11,328 nucleotides of DNA, taken from NCBI GenBank assembly GCA_964361435.1, contig CAYIAN010000016.1, positions 1-11,328 of the forward strand. Reading direction: 5' to 3'. Under the pieces are notes generated by a model. That model saw only the letters and a program-made list of their open reading frames with translations. It ran no database searches and was not told where the DNA came from. Below, in pieces: positions 6,068 to 11,328 of this stretch. Each line of letters begins with the position of its first letter. Within the stretch, counting starts at the first letter, position 1. A program made the position numbers and the translations under genes. Source of the DNA: GWA2-46-10 sp964361435. Its GTDB lineage: Bacteria; Patescibacteriota; Minisyncoccia; UBA6257; Colwellbacteraceae.

Positions 6068-6073
6068 TTAGGC

Positions 6074-6361
6074 ATGAGGAAAGATTCGTACATGGAAGAA
6101 CTCAAACGTCGCTCCGGCGAATCTAGGGTTTATTCAGAGCATCAACTAATGGGGCTCTTGATAGCGGAGGCTCTGGGAGACGAAGCGCATAAATCTTTGT
6201 ATATGAAACTTGCGAAGAGTCACAATGCTGATAGATTATTGAAGATTGCCAAAGATGTGGCTGAGAGAGAAAATGTAGAAAACAAAGGGGCCTATTTCAT
6301 GAAGATTATTGGTGAAATGGGAATTTTGAAAAATGAAAGGCATTCTAAAACTGGAAAATAA
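6074..6361 (+). CDS. small conserved helical protein, Parcubacteria-type, upstream of def
   Basis: 95 residues, no signal peptide or TM segment. It is rich in Lys, Glu, Leu and Arg and is probably all-helical (YSEHQLMGLLIAEALGDEAH, YMKLAKSHNADRLLKIAKDV, ENVENKGAYFMKIIGEMGIL). I recall similar short proteins with the pattern KLA...R-LL-IA-DV-ER...NKGAYFM in Parcubacteria but know no function. It overlaps def by 29 bases in another frame, so it is translated with def and fmt. A later ATG at 6092 with AGGAAAG upstream is an alternative start; the -10 placed 6 bases before 6074 favours the longer form. Confidence 0.65.
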   Translation: MRKDSYMEELKRRSGESRVYSEHQLMGLLIAEALGDEAHKSLYMKLAKSHNADRLLKIAKDVAERENVENKGAYFMKIIGEMGILKNERHSKTGK

Positions 6362-6824
6362 AGAACAGGCAAAGTTTTTGCGCAAAAAGACGCAGAAGTT
6401 TGATTTTGCTAAGTATTCGAGGGAAGAAATTAGTGATTTAGTTTTGCGTATGCGCAAAACCATGGAAGAGGCTAACGGCATAGGGTTAGCTGCCAATCAG
6501 GTTGGGCTGAGCGAGCGCTTTTTTGTGGCAAAGTGGGACGACAAATTTTACGCTGTTTTTAACCCGAAACTTTCTAAACGGTCCAAAGAAAAAGAAGAAA
6601 TAGAAGAAGGGTGTCTAAGTATTCCAGGTAAATACGGCACAGTGAAACGTCCCGCGGCAGTCCTTCTTGCGGGTCATAACTCCAGCGGGAAAAAAGTAAA
6701 GATAAAAGCTTCGGACATGCTTGCCCGTATTTTCCAGCACGAGGTGGATCACCTTGACGGCAGACTCTACATAGATCGCATGAGTAGGTGGGAGAAACTT
6801 AAATCAAGAAAGCAGGAAGAATGA
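6333..6824 (+). CDS. def: peptide deformylase
   Basis: 163 residues. Removes the formyl group from the initiator methionine of nascent proteins. All three family motifs are intact: motif 1 GIGLAANQ (49-56), motif 2 EGCLS with the metal-ligand Cys94 (92-96), and motif 3 HEVDH (136-140), giving the two His ligands and the catalytic Glu137. The start ...ILKLENKEQAKFLRKKTQKFDF fits the family, so I keep the ATG at 6333 although it overlaps the preceding gene by 29 bases. The 3' end overlaps fmt by ATGA, the usual coupling of these two genes. Confidence 0.96.
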   Translation: MKGILKLENKEQAKFLRKKTQKFDFAKYSREEISDLVLRMRKTMEEANGIGLAANQVGLSERFFVAKWDDKFYAVFNPKLSKRSKEKEEIEEGCLSIPGKYGTVKRPAAVLLAGHNSSGKKVKIKASDMLARIFQHEVDHLDGRLYIDRMSRWEKLKSRKQEE

Positions 6825-7660
6825 AATACGTATTTTTCGGCACGCCTGAGTTTGCGGGCATAATTCTAAGGGGTTTAGTTGAAGCTGGCATGCCTCCGGT
6901 AGCTGTGGTTTGCAATCCCGACAAACCAGTTGGCAGGAAGAAACTTGTTACTCCTCCCCTTACAAAACAAATAGCTAAGGCTCATAATATCAGAGTATTC
7001 CAGCCAGAAACAAAAAAAGATCTTGTTGAACTGTCTTCATCTTTCTCGGAGATAGCCGATTTTGGGGTAGTGGCGGCGTACGCCAAAATCATTCCTCTGG
7101 AAGTTATTCATGCATTTAAGTTGGGGATTATAGGAGTGCACCCGTCATTACTCCCTAAATTTAGAGGTCCCTCCCCTATCCAATCAGCCATCCTTGCCGG
7201 AGAATCAACAACGGGAACAACTTTGTTTATGTTGGACAAAGGAGTGGATGACGGACCGATTCTTTGCCAAAAGGAAATAAATATAGAAAATAAAAGTTAC
7301 GAAGAGTTAATAGAGGCGTTGGGGAAACTTTCTCTGGAGTTGTTGATACAAACACTTCCTGATTTCAGTTATGGCAAATTTAAACCTACTCCTCAAGATG
7401 AGAGTAAGGCCACTTTTACCAGTTTCTTCAAAACAGATGTGGGTTTAGTTGAAGAAAAAGACTTGGAAGACGCCCTTAATGGTAATAGGGAAAAAACTTT
7501 GAAGATAGAACAAATGGTGCGTGCGTTGAATCCGGAACCTGGAGTCTACACTTTTACCAAGGGCAGACGAACAAAACTGCTTGCGGTAAAAAGCGAAAAC
7601 TGTAGACTTGTGTTAGAAAAAATCCAGAAAGAAGGCAAAAAACCGGAAATTCTTACTTAA
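6821..7660 (+). CDS. fmt: methionyl-tRNA formyltransferase
   Basis: 279 residues, shorter than the about 310 typical of bacteria. It transfers a formyl group from 10-formyltetrahydrofolate to Met-tRNA-fMet. It begins MKYVFFGTPEFAGIIL as expected. VHPSLLPKFRGPSPIQ (106-121) is the catalytic segment with His107; Asp143 in GVDDGP matches the catalytic Asp144 of the E. coli enzyme. The third conserved residue, Asn106 of E. coli (INVH), is replaced by Gly105 here (IGVH). A compact C-terminal tRNA-binding domain (about 200-279; VRALNPEPGVYT) ends soon after EGKKPEILT, lacking the usual final helix. It overlaps def by 4 bases and the convergent Gmad2 gene by 8 bases. Confidence 0.93.
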   Translation: MKYVFFGTPEFAGIILRGLVEAGMPPVAVVCNPDKPVGRKKLVTPPLTKQIAKAHNIRVFQPETKKDLVELSSSFSEIADFGVVAAYAKIIPLEVIHAFKLGIIGVHPSLLPKFRGPSPIQSAILAGESTTGTTLFMLDKGVDDGPILCQKEINIENKSYEELIEALGKLSLELLIQTLPDFSYGKFKPTPQDESKATFTSFFKTDVGLVEEKDLEDALNGNREKTLKIEQMVRALNPEPGVYTFTKGRRTKLLAVKSENCRLVLEKIQKEGKKPEILT

Positions 7661-8111
7661 ACTTAATCGGTATTTCGAGAGCGTCATCAAATTCCGGCAG
7701 GCCTGAAGGATTATCTTTTTGCAAAATGAGAGCTCCATTTTTTCCATAACTTGGTTTAGTAAACTCGAGCGTAGCCTCAAAGGGTACGAAATTTTCCGTC
7801 ATCCATTCATCTTGTGCGGTGGCGAATCCATTTGTGATGATCACTCCATCCCAGTCTACTAGAACAATTGGGAAACTAGCCTCAAAGTACCAGTATCCCC
7901 TAGCCTCTCCCGTTATTACCAAAGGACTTTCAATCAGATTTCCAGGTTTAACGTTAATGTTTCTAATGAGGTCGTCTTTATCTTGGCTTTCCGTGACTAC
8001 GTCCTCCACTATGGGTTCGGTTGGACTTTTGGCCGGTTTGCTGAATAAGAAGAATGCGCTAATTCCAATTAGTGCAAAGAGCATCAGGCTCATACACATC
8101 TTTTTGTTCAT
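7653..8111 (-). CDS. membrane-anchored Gmad2-domain protein
   Basis: 152 residues from the ATG at 8111. The N-terminus is basic, with one hydrophobic helix (about 7-24), then a Pro/Glu/Asp-rich linker (25-50) and one Ig-like Gmad2 domain (about 52-152). Diagnostic segments are NINVKPGNLIESPLVITGEA, GYWYFEASFPIVLVD, TAQDEWMTENFVPFEATLEF and GALILQKDNPSG. Gmad2 domains are extracytoplasmic; in spore formers they accompany GerM, while short anchored versions are frequent in Parcubacteria. Their role is unknown. Of several Met residues near the start, 8111 is chosen because a perfect TATAAT ends 6 bases before it. It converges on fmt with an 8-base overlap. Confidence 0.85.
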   Translation of the reverse strand: MNKKMCMSLMLFALIGISAFFLFSKPAKSPTEPIVEDVVTESQDKDDLIRNINVKPGNLIESPLVITGEARGYWYFEASFPIVLVDWDGVIITNGFATAQDEWMTENFVPFEATLEFTKPSYGKNGALILQKDNPSGLPEFDDALEIPIKFK

Positions 8112-8117
8112 ACAGCC

Positions 8118-8123
8118 ATTATA
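8118..8123 (-). promoter_or_regulatory. -10 box of the Gmad2 gene, predicted leaderless start
   Basis: A perfect TATAAT on the minus strand, followed by 6 bases and then ATG, so the predicted +1 is the A of the start codon. No good -35 lies at 16-18 bases; a TTTACA lies only 12 bases upstream. Confidence 0.5.
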
Positions 8124-8204
8124 CAAAACTTTTTATGTAAAAGCGGAAAATCTCGGAGCTGGCAATTGTCAACGGTTTTGCTATCTTTAATTCAGTATCT
8201 TAAA

Positions 8205-8259
8205 TTTCGCTTCTGGCTACCTGCAGATTTAGGTAGTCTCTAGATAGCCAGAAACGAAA
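8205..8259 (+). promoter_or_regulatory. long hairpin in the leader of the small-ORF locus
   Basis: TTTCG-C-TTCTGGCTA (8205-8219) pairs with TAGCCAGAA-A-CGAAA (8245-8259): 14 of 15 positions with one C/A mismatch. Inside, CTACCT (8217-8222) and AGGTAG (8231-8236) can form a competing inner stem. An A-run and GGGAG follow, then the ATG at 8271. Without a T-tract it is not a terminator for the + strand. It could be a regulatory leader or a 5' stabilising structure. Confidence 0.45.
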
Positions 8260-8270
8260 AAAAGGGAGAA

Positions 8271-8480
8271 ATGCATACCTACGGGTTTGACGGTATTGCG
8301 TCGACGAGTTTTGACCCTCGAGGGCACGCTCTCGGTTTGCTGATTCTCGTCATCGTTTTCGCGATTTCAATAGCACTCTCTGCGTTGAGGAAACAAGTCC
8401 ACCTTTCAGGTGGCTTGAGGAAGGATTCGCCTCGGTTCCCTCACAACCAAGTGGCTAAGAAGAAACGAAGCGATGCGTGA
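8271..8480 (+). CDS. 69-residue predicted single-TM protein, unrecognised
   Basis: A hydrophilic start (MHTYGFDGIASTSFDPRGHA), one clear TM helix (about residues 21-40, LGLLILVIVFAISIALSALR), and a basic tail ending AKKKRSDA. The helix argues for real coding. GGGAG lies only 2 bases before the ATG, closer than ideal, so initiation may be poor. The DNA of its second half also forms a 10-bp hairpin (8394-8397 plus 8399-8404 with 8408-8417) flanked by TTGAGGAA copies, so part of this stretch may instead be structural RNA. First of three small same-strand ORFs. Confidence 0.4.
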   Translation: MHTYGFDGIASTSFDPRGHALGLLILVIVFAISIALSALRKQVHLSGGLRKDSPRFPHNQVAKKKRSDA

Positions 8481-8493
8481 TAGGAGAAACACG

Positions 8494-8550
8494 ATGTGCG
8501 TCTGTTGCGATGATGAAGACCTAGATGAAGAGGAGGACGACGAAGACTGA
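8494..8550 (+). CDS. 18-residue Cys-rich, highly acidic peptide ORF
   Basis: MCVCCDDEDLDEEEDDED: three Cys in the first five residues, then an almost unbroken acidic tail. AGGAG lies 7 bases before the ATG, an ideal Shine-Dalgarno placement and the best in this locus. It begins 13 bases after the stop of the 69-residue ORF. No family is known to me. A metal-binding or regulatory (leader) peptide is conceivable; chance is not excluded. The frame continues past its TGA directly into the next small ORF. Confidence 0.3.
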   Translation: MCVCCDDEDLDEEEDDED

Positions 8551-8556
8551 ACGGAG

Positions 8557-8664
8557 GTGGATGAGAAACCCAACCAACGGCCCCATTTTTTGATGGGCGG
8601 AAGTATCCCGATACTCTGCCCGCTGGAATATGGGGCTACTTTCGTTGTGGATATTGAAATTTAG
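8557..8664 (+). CDS. 35-residue ORF with GTG start
   Basis: Begins at GTG 6 bases after the previous stop in the same frame, and ends at TAG overlapping by 4 bases the stop of the convergent gene (8661-8664). The product (VDEKPNQRPHFLMGGSIPIL... ending FVVDIEI) has no recognised motif. The start is weakly supported: the GGAGG overlaps the GTG itself. Most of the ORF coincides with the nested hairpin 8580-8636, so this may be RNA structure rather than coding. Confidence 0.2.
   Translation: MDEKPNQRPHFLMGGSIPILCPLEYGATFVVDIEI
8580..8636 (+). other. nested hairpin (structured RNA element)
   Basis: Three stems nest: GCCCCAT (8580-8586) with ATGGGGC (8630-8636); GGGC (8595-8598) with GCCC (8618-8621); AGTAT (8602-8606) with ATACT (8611-8615) around a CCCG loop. 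No T-tract follows on either strand, so it is not a classical terminator. It closes the small-ORF locus just before the convergent gene. Confidence 0.45.
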
Positions 8665-8858
8665 AAAAGGCGGAGGATATAGACAACAACGAGCCAAATC
8701 ATACTTCCTACTATTACACCAGCAATAAACCCAGAAAGGGACGAAGCTATCCGGTGGCCTATTTTAAACTTAAACTCACGGGACTCGTTAGAAACAAACT
8801 CATTCAAAATTTTACTCATAGATTCAATCGTATCAAAAAATAGATTATTTCCCATCAT
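8661..8858 (-). CDS. 65-residue protein with C-terminal TM helix, unrecognised
   Basis: From the ATG at 8858: MMGNNLFFDTIESMSKILNE, a soluble charged helix, KFKIGHRIASSLSG, then one TM segment (about 42-62, GFIAGVIVGSMIWLVVVYIL). A C-terminal anchor with an amphipathic head recalls small tail-anchored proteins, but I cannot name a family. GGGGA lies about 6 bases before the start and favours it over longer frames from 8897 or 8957; the latter would overlap the divergent gene at 8945. It lacks the GC-rich composition of its neighbours. Confidence 0.5.
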   Translation of the reverse strand: MMGNNLFFDTIESMSKILNEFVSNESREFKFKIGHRIASSLSGFIAGVIVGSMIWLVVVYILRLF

Positions 8859-8944
8859 TGTTATCCCCAAATTGACTAGATGCCCATAATGCCTCATCTT
8901 CTTAGTGAGTAGTTCCTGTAGTCTTTGACACTGGAGGAAAAGAA

Positions 8945-9532
8945 ATGATTGGAACAACCATCGATCGTGCTTGCGCGATCATGGGTCCGGAAAGGGTCCG
9001 CAAACCGGAGGATGTCGAACGGAGAATGGGGACGCTTTACACCCCACGGCAAAGGGAACATCTCCAAAGAGGAGTACCCTTCTTGGAGAAAACCCTTGAG
9101 AGATGCCGGGAAGAGTCCTACGTCCTTTTCCCTGGACAGATGAGCAGATTGCCGGAAGTGATGCGAGCATTAGGGCATTTTGTTCACGGACAATGGTGGA
9201 TTGAGTACCCGTTCCCGCCAGTCGAGAACAGGTGGTACTTGATGCTGGAGGGATCTCTCCCGGGAAGCAATCTCCGAAACTGGGAGGCCCAGTTGGCGCT
9301 TCTGGATCCGGATCAAGCTGTTCCGTCTGTTCCGGCAGTGGTATTCGGTCACCACCTCTTCGACGAAGAGCCTCGGATCCCAATCGTGAAGGCCCCTGCC
9401 CGTTGTCGTGGCGGACGATTCGCCGTCAGGCCAAGCCCTGAAGGGTTGGGCATCCACGACGGAGGTCTTGGTACTGGACTCCCTGGAGTGATGGTCGAAT
9501 GGAAACCGATCGGTAGCCCGATCTGGATGTAG
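8945..9532 (+). CDS. 195-residue GC-rich protein of a Parcubacteria-type family, function unknown
   Basis: No signal peptide or TM segment. The layout YTPRQ...FLEKTLERCREESYVLFPGQ, RWYLMLEGSLPGSNLRNWEAQLALL, VKAPARC...RFAVR, GL...GLPGVMVEWKP matches a pattern I remember from many Parcubacteria hypothetical proteins (typically ...L-RC--THVLFPG..., RWYLIRKD-VP-S-SK-W-EQ--LL, VRC-D). That recall is not checked against a database. Conserved Trp, Arg and Cys positions suggest an enzyme or binding fold; no function is known to me. GGAGG lies 7 bases before the ATG, an excellent ribosome binding site. Codons are far more GC-rich than in the neighbouring genes, which suggests transfer or special selection. 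A terminator follows closely, so it is its own unit. Overlapping long ORFs on both strands here are composition artefacts. Confidence 0.6.
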   Translation: MIGTTIDRACAIMGPERVRKPEDVERRMGTLYTPRQREHLQRGVPFLEKTLERCREESYVLFPGQMSRLPEVMRALGHFVHGQWWIEYPFPPVENRWYLMLEGSLPGSNLRNWEAQLALLDPDQAVPSVPAVVFGHHLFDEEPRIPIVKAPARCRGGRFAVRPSPEGLGIHDGGLGTGLPGVMVEWKPIGSPIWM

Positions 9533-9596
9533 CCCCGTCTTCGACGGCGAAGCACTTTCCGTGCTCGTTCGTTGGAGTGCGGGGTGTTTTCGTTTT
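9533..9596 (+). terminator. probable intrinsic terminator of the 195-residue gene
   Basis: CCCCG (9533-9537) pairs with CGGGG (9580-9584), enclosing smaller stems (CGTC/GACG at 9536-9546, and CGAaGCAC with GTGCTCG at 9548-9567). TGTTTTCGTTTTT (9585-9597) follows. The T-tract is interrupted, so efficiency is uncertain. It begins directly after the stop codon and separates the gene from the convergent helicase. Confidence 0.5.
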
Positions 9597-9603
9597 TGAG
9601 TTA

Positions 9604-10821
9604 TTATGGGGATCGGCGTCGTCTTCTACCGGGATAGTAAACCGGACGGGGCTTGTTAAATTCACTCTGACTCCCCTGTTCCCTAGAAAAACCCGCAGGG
9701 GGCTGGGATACGGGAATGTTTTTTCGGATAAGGCGTTCTATGCTTCGAATATCGTTCCGTTCTTCAGGCATAGCAAAAGAAATTGCGCGTCCTTCCATAC
9801 CCGCACGTCCTGTTCGGCCGATACGGTGAACATAATCCCCTGCCTGTGATGGTAGGTCATAGTTAATCACCGTCTCGATTCCTACAACATCAATACCGCG
9901 GGAGGCAATATCTGTTGCCACGAGTACGCGGAAACGCCCGGAACGGAAGCCTTCCAGGGCATCTCTTCGCTGGGAAAGCGATCGGTTGGAATGTATCTCT
10001 GCAACCTTCTCACCCAAGTCTCGAAGAGTCTTAGTAACCTTCTTTGCGCCGTATTTTGTTCTCGTAAAGATTAAAGTTGATCCACCGTGTTTTTTTAACA
10101 ACACAGTAAGCAATTCGGTTTTTTGACCCTTCTCTACAATAAAAATTTCCTGGGAAACACTCTCAATCGTTGTCCCTTGAGGGGCTACTTCAATACTCAC
10201 TGGTAATTTCATGTGGGAGGATGCGATTGATATGATTTGAGCCGGGAGCGTTGCGGAAAAAAGCATGGTTTGGCGATTCTTTGGTACCACATTTAAAATG
10301 CGTTTAATCTGCGGTTGAAAACCCATATCAAGCATCCGGTCAGCCTCATCAAGAATCAGAATGCTTACTCGCTCAAGTTTGATTGTTTTTTGGGAAAGGT
10401 GATCGAGTAAACGTCCGGGGGTGGCGATTATAATATGCGGATTTCTAGAGATAGAAGCTATCTGTGGTTTTGAAGAAGTGCCGCCTATAAGAACTGCCGT
10501 TTTGATGCCCAAGGATCGGCCTATTTTATGAAAGACCTCATCCACTTGGAGCGCCAATTCGCGCGTAGGCAAAAGAATTAGCCCCTGTCCTCCTCTTTGC
10601 GTAAGGGTCTGAATCATTGGTATGCCGAAAGCCAATGTTTTGCCGGTACCGGTTTGAGCCACTCCGATTAAATCCTTCCCCTCTATTGCAACGGGGATTG
10701 CTTGCTGCTGGATTGGAGTTGGGTTTTTAAAATGAAGTCGTTCGAGAATTTGCAAAATGCCCGGGGCAATTCCAAGTCCATAGAAGCCTATTATTTTATT
10801 TGCATCGTTACCTTGCTGCAT
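9604..10821 (-). CDS. DEAD-box ATP-dependent RNA helicase
   Basis: 405 residues from the ATG at 10821. Unwinds RNA duplexes, probably in ribosome assembly or mRNA turnover. All motifs are present in order: Q motif (FKNPTPIQ, 31-38), motif I AQTGTGKT (55-62), Ia PTRELALQ (85-92), Ib TPGR, II DEAD (158-161), III SAT (189-191), IV LIFTRTK, V ATDIASRGID (302-311), VI HRIGRTGR (332-339). A short basic tail, RPVYYPGRRRRRSP, probably adds RNA affinity. It fits the RhlE/CshA group; the exact orthologue cannot be named. A TTG at 10860 would extend the frame into typA; I prefer the ATG 4 bases after the typA stop, though no clear Shine-Dalgarno sequence precedes it. It ends in tandem stops, TAATAA. Confidence 0.95.
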   Translation of the reverse strand: MQQGNDANKIIGFYGLGIAPGILQILERLHFKNPTPIQQQAIPVAIEGKDLIGVAQTGTGKTLAFGIPMIQTLTQRGGQGLILLPTRELALQVDEVFHKIGRSLGIKTAVLIGGTSSKPQIASISRNPHIIIATPGRLLDHLSQKTIKLERVSILILDEADRMLDMGFQPQIKRILNVVPKNRQTMLFSATLPAQIISIASSHMKLPVSIEVAPQGTTIESVSQEIFIVEKGQKTELLTVLLKKHGGSTLIFTRTKYGAKKVTKTLRDLGEKVAEIHSNRSLSQRRDALEGFRSGRFRVLVATDIASRGIDVVGIETVINYDLPSQAGDYVHRIGRTGRAGMEGRAISFAMPEERNDIRSIERLIRKNIPVSQPPAGFSREQGSQSEFNKPRPVYYPGRRRRRSP

Positions 10822-10825
10822 TGTA

Positions 10826-11328
10826 TTAAGTAACTTTCGGGCGGGCTCTGTTGCGTTCAATTTGCGTCAAATACATTTTGCGGAGCCGGACGCTTTGGGG
10901 GGTAAGCTCCAAATACTCATCGTCGGCCATGATTTCAAGCCCATTCTCAATAGTGAGTTTAAGTGGGGGTGTAATGCTGATGGCTTTATCCGATGTCGAG
11001 GAACGTATGTTTGTGAGCTGTTTTTCCTTGGTGGGGTTGGCATTCATCTGTTCTCCTTTGGACGTATTGCCGATTACCATCCCTTCATATACCTCAGTTT
11101 GGGGGCCGATATAAAGGGTGCCACGGTCTTGTAGGTTCCACAATGCAAAGCCCATGGCAGTCCCCTTAGCCATAGATATCATAGAGCCAACCGCCCGTTT
11201 CCGTATATCTCCTGCATACGGTCTAAAGCCGATAACGCGGGAGGCAAGAATACCCTCTCCTTTGGTGTCTATGATAAATTGGTTTCTATACCCGAGAATA
11301 CCGCGAGTGGGGCCTTCAAAATACATGC
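10826..11328 (-). CDS. typA: ribosome-associated GTPase TypA/BipA, C-terminal part (5' end outside window)
   Basis: The visible 167 codons are the C-terminal end. PTRGILGYRNQFIIDTKGEG and GFRPYAGDI correspond to domain V and the start of the TypA-specific C-terminal domain. LQDRGTLYIGPQTEVYEGMVIG, KEKQLTNIRSSTSDKAI and DDEYLELTPQSVRLRKMYL are hallmark TypA segments. The GTPase domain lies beyond the window edge. TypA is a translation-factor-like GTPase that binds the 70S A-site region and aids ribosome assembly and stress growth. The helicase gene starts 4 bases after its stop, so both are likely on one mRNA, a pairing that suggests a shared role in ribosome biogenesis. Confidence 0.96.
   Translation of the reverse strand, partial: MYFEGPTRGILGYRNQFIIDTKGEGILASRVIGFRPYAGDIRKRAVGSMISMAKGTAMGFALWNLQDRGTLYIGPQTEVYEGMVIGNTSKGEQMNANPTKEKQLTNIRSSTSDKAISITPPLKLTIENGLEIMADDEYLELTPQSVRLRKMYLTQIERNRARPKVT

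Noticed and set aside
8386..8420. GAGGAAACAAGTCC resembling RNase P conserved region I
   Set aside because: Only a partial match, and the other conserved regions of RNase P RNA are missing downstream; the segment also lies in a plausible coding frame.
8661..8957. 98-residue version of the minus-strand TM protein
   Set aside because: It would overlap the start and ribosome binding site of the 8945 gene; the ATG at 8858 has a better GGGGA.
8979..9457. Long minus-strand ORFs opposite the 195-residue gene
   Set aside because: Expected in GC-rich coding DNA; no initiation signals, biased low-complexity products.

Overview
The window looks like part of a chromosome from a candidate-phyla-radiation bacterium (Patescibacteria), most likely of the Parcubacteria type. 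The support is indirect. Standard genes are compact and abut or overlap. A short membrane-anchored Gmad2-domain protein and several small proteins resemble families I remember mainly from Parcubacteria genomes. Ribosomal protein L9 is present. There is no marker gene here for a finer placement. TGA, TAA and TAG all behave as stops. Most genes are moderately AT-rich, but two stretches (about 3490-3850 and 8270-9600) are clearly more GC-rich.

Layout. 1-2082 (+): the 3' part of gltX (glutamyl-tRNA synthetase), then a secreted coiled-coil M23 peptidoglycan hydrolase. 2304-3074 (+): a PD-(D/E)XK nuclease with an inserted Cys/His cluster. 3079-3436 (+): a good promoter, a 31-codon ORF and the C-terminal remnant of a FtsX/MacB-type permease. 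3446-3850 (+): a strong promoter followed by a highly structured GC-rich stretch with two intrinsic terminators and no convincing ORF, read as an unrecognised non-coding RNA. 3848-3994 (-): a 48-residue membrane protein. 4030-4308 (+): rpmA (L27), convergent with the ctpA-rplI operon (6002-4305, -). 6074-7660 (+): a small conserved protein, def and fmt, which together make and process formyl-methionine starts. 7653-8111 (-): the Gmad2 protein. 8205-8664 (+): a structured leader and a chain of small ORFs. 8661-8858 (-): a one-TM protein. 8945-9532 (+): a GC-rich 195-residue protein of a Parcubacteria-type family, closed by a terminator. 9604-10821 (-): a DEAD-box RNA helicase, just downstream of typA (C-terminal part, 10826-11328, -).

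How it works together. The recognised genes serve translation (gltX, rpmA, rplI, def, fmt, typA, an RNA helicase) and the cell envelope (M23 hydrolase, CtpA, Gmad2 and small TM proteins). Promoters in front of several of these genes place the predicted transcript start at or within a few bases of the start codon, which suggests leaderless or near-leaderless mRNAs. Genes in the GC-rich accessory stretches instead carry Shine-Dalgarno sequences. Convergent genes overlap at their stop codons in three places. The best candidate for something undescribed is the structured RNA locus at 3446-3850, followed by the small-ORF and hairpin locus at 8205-8664.
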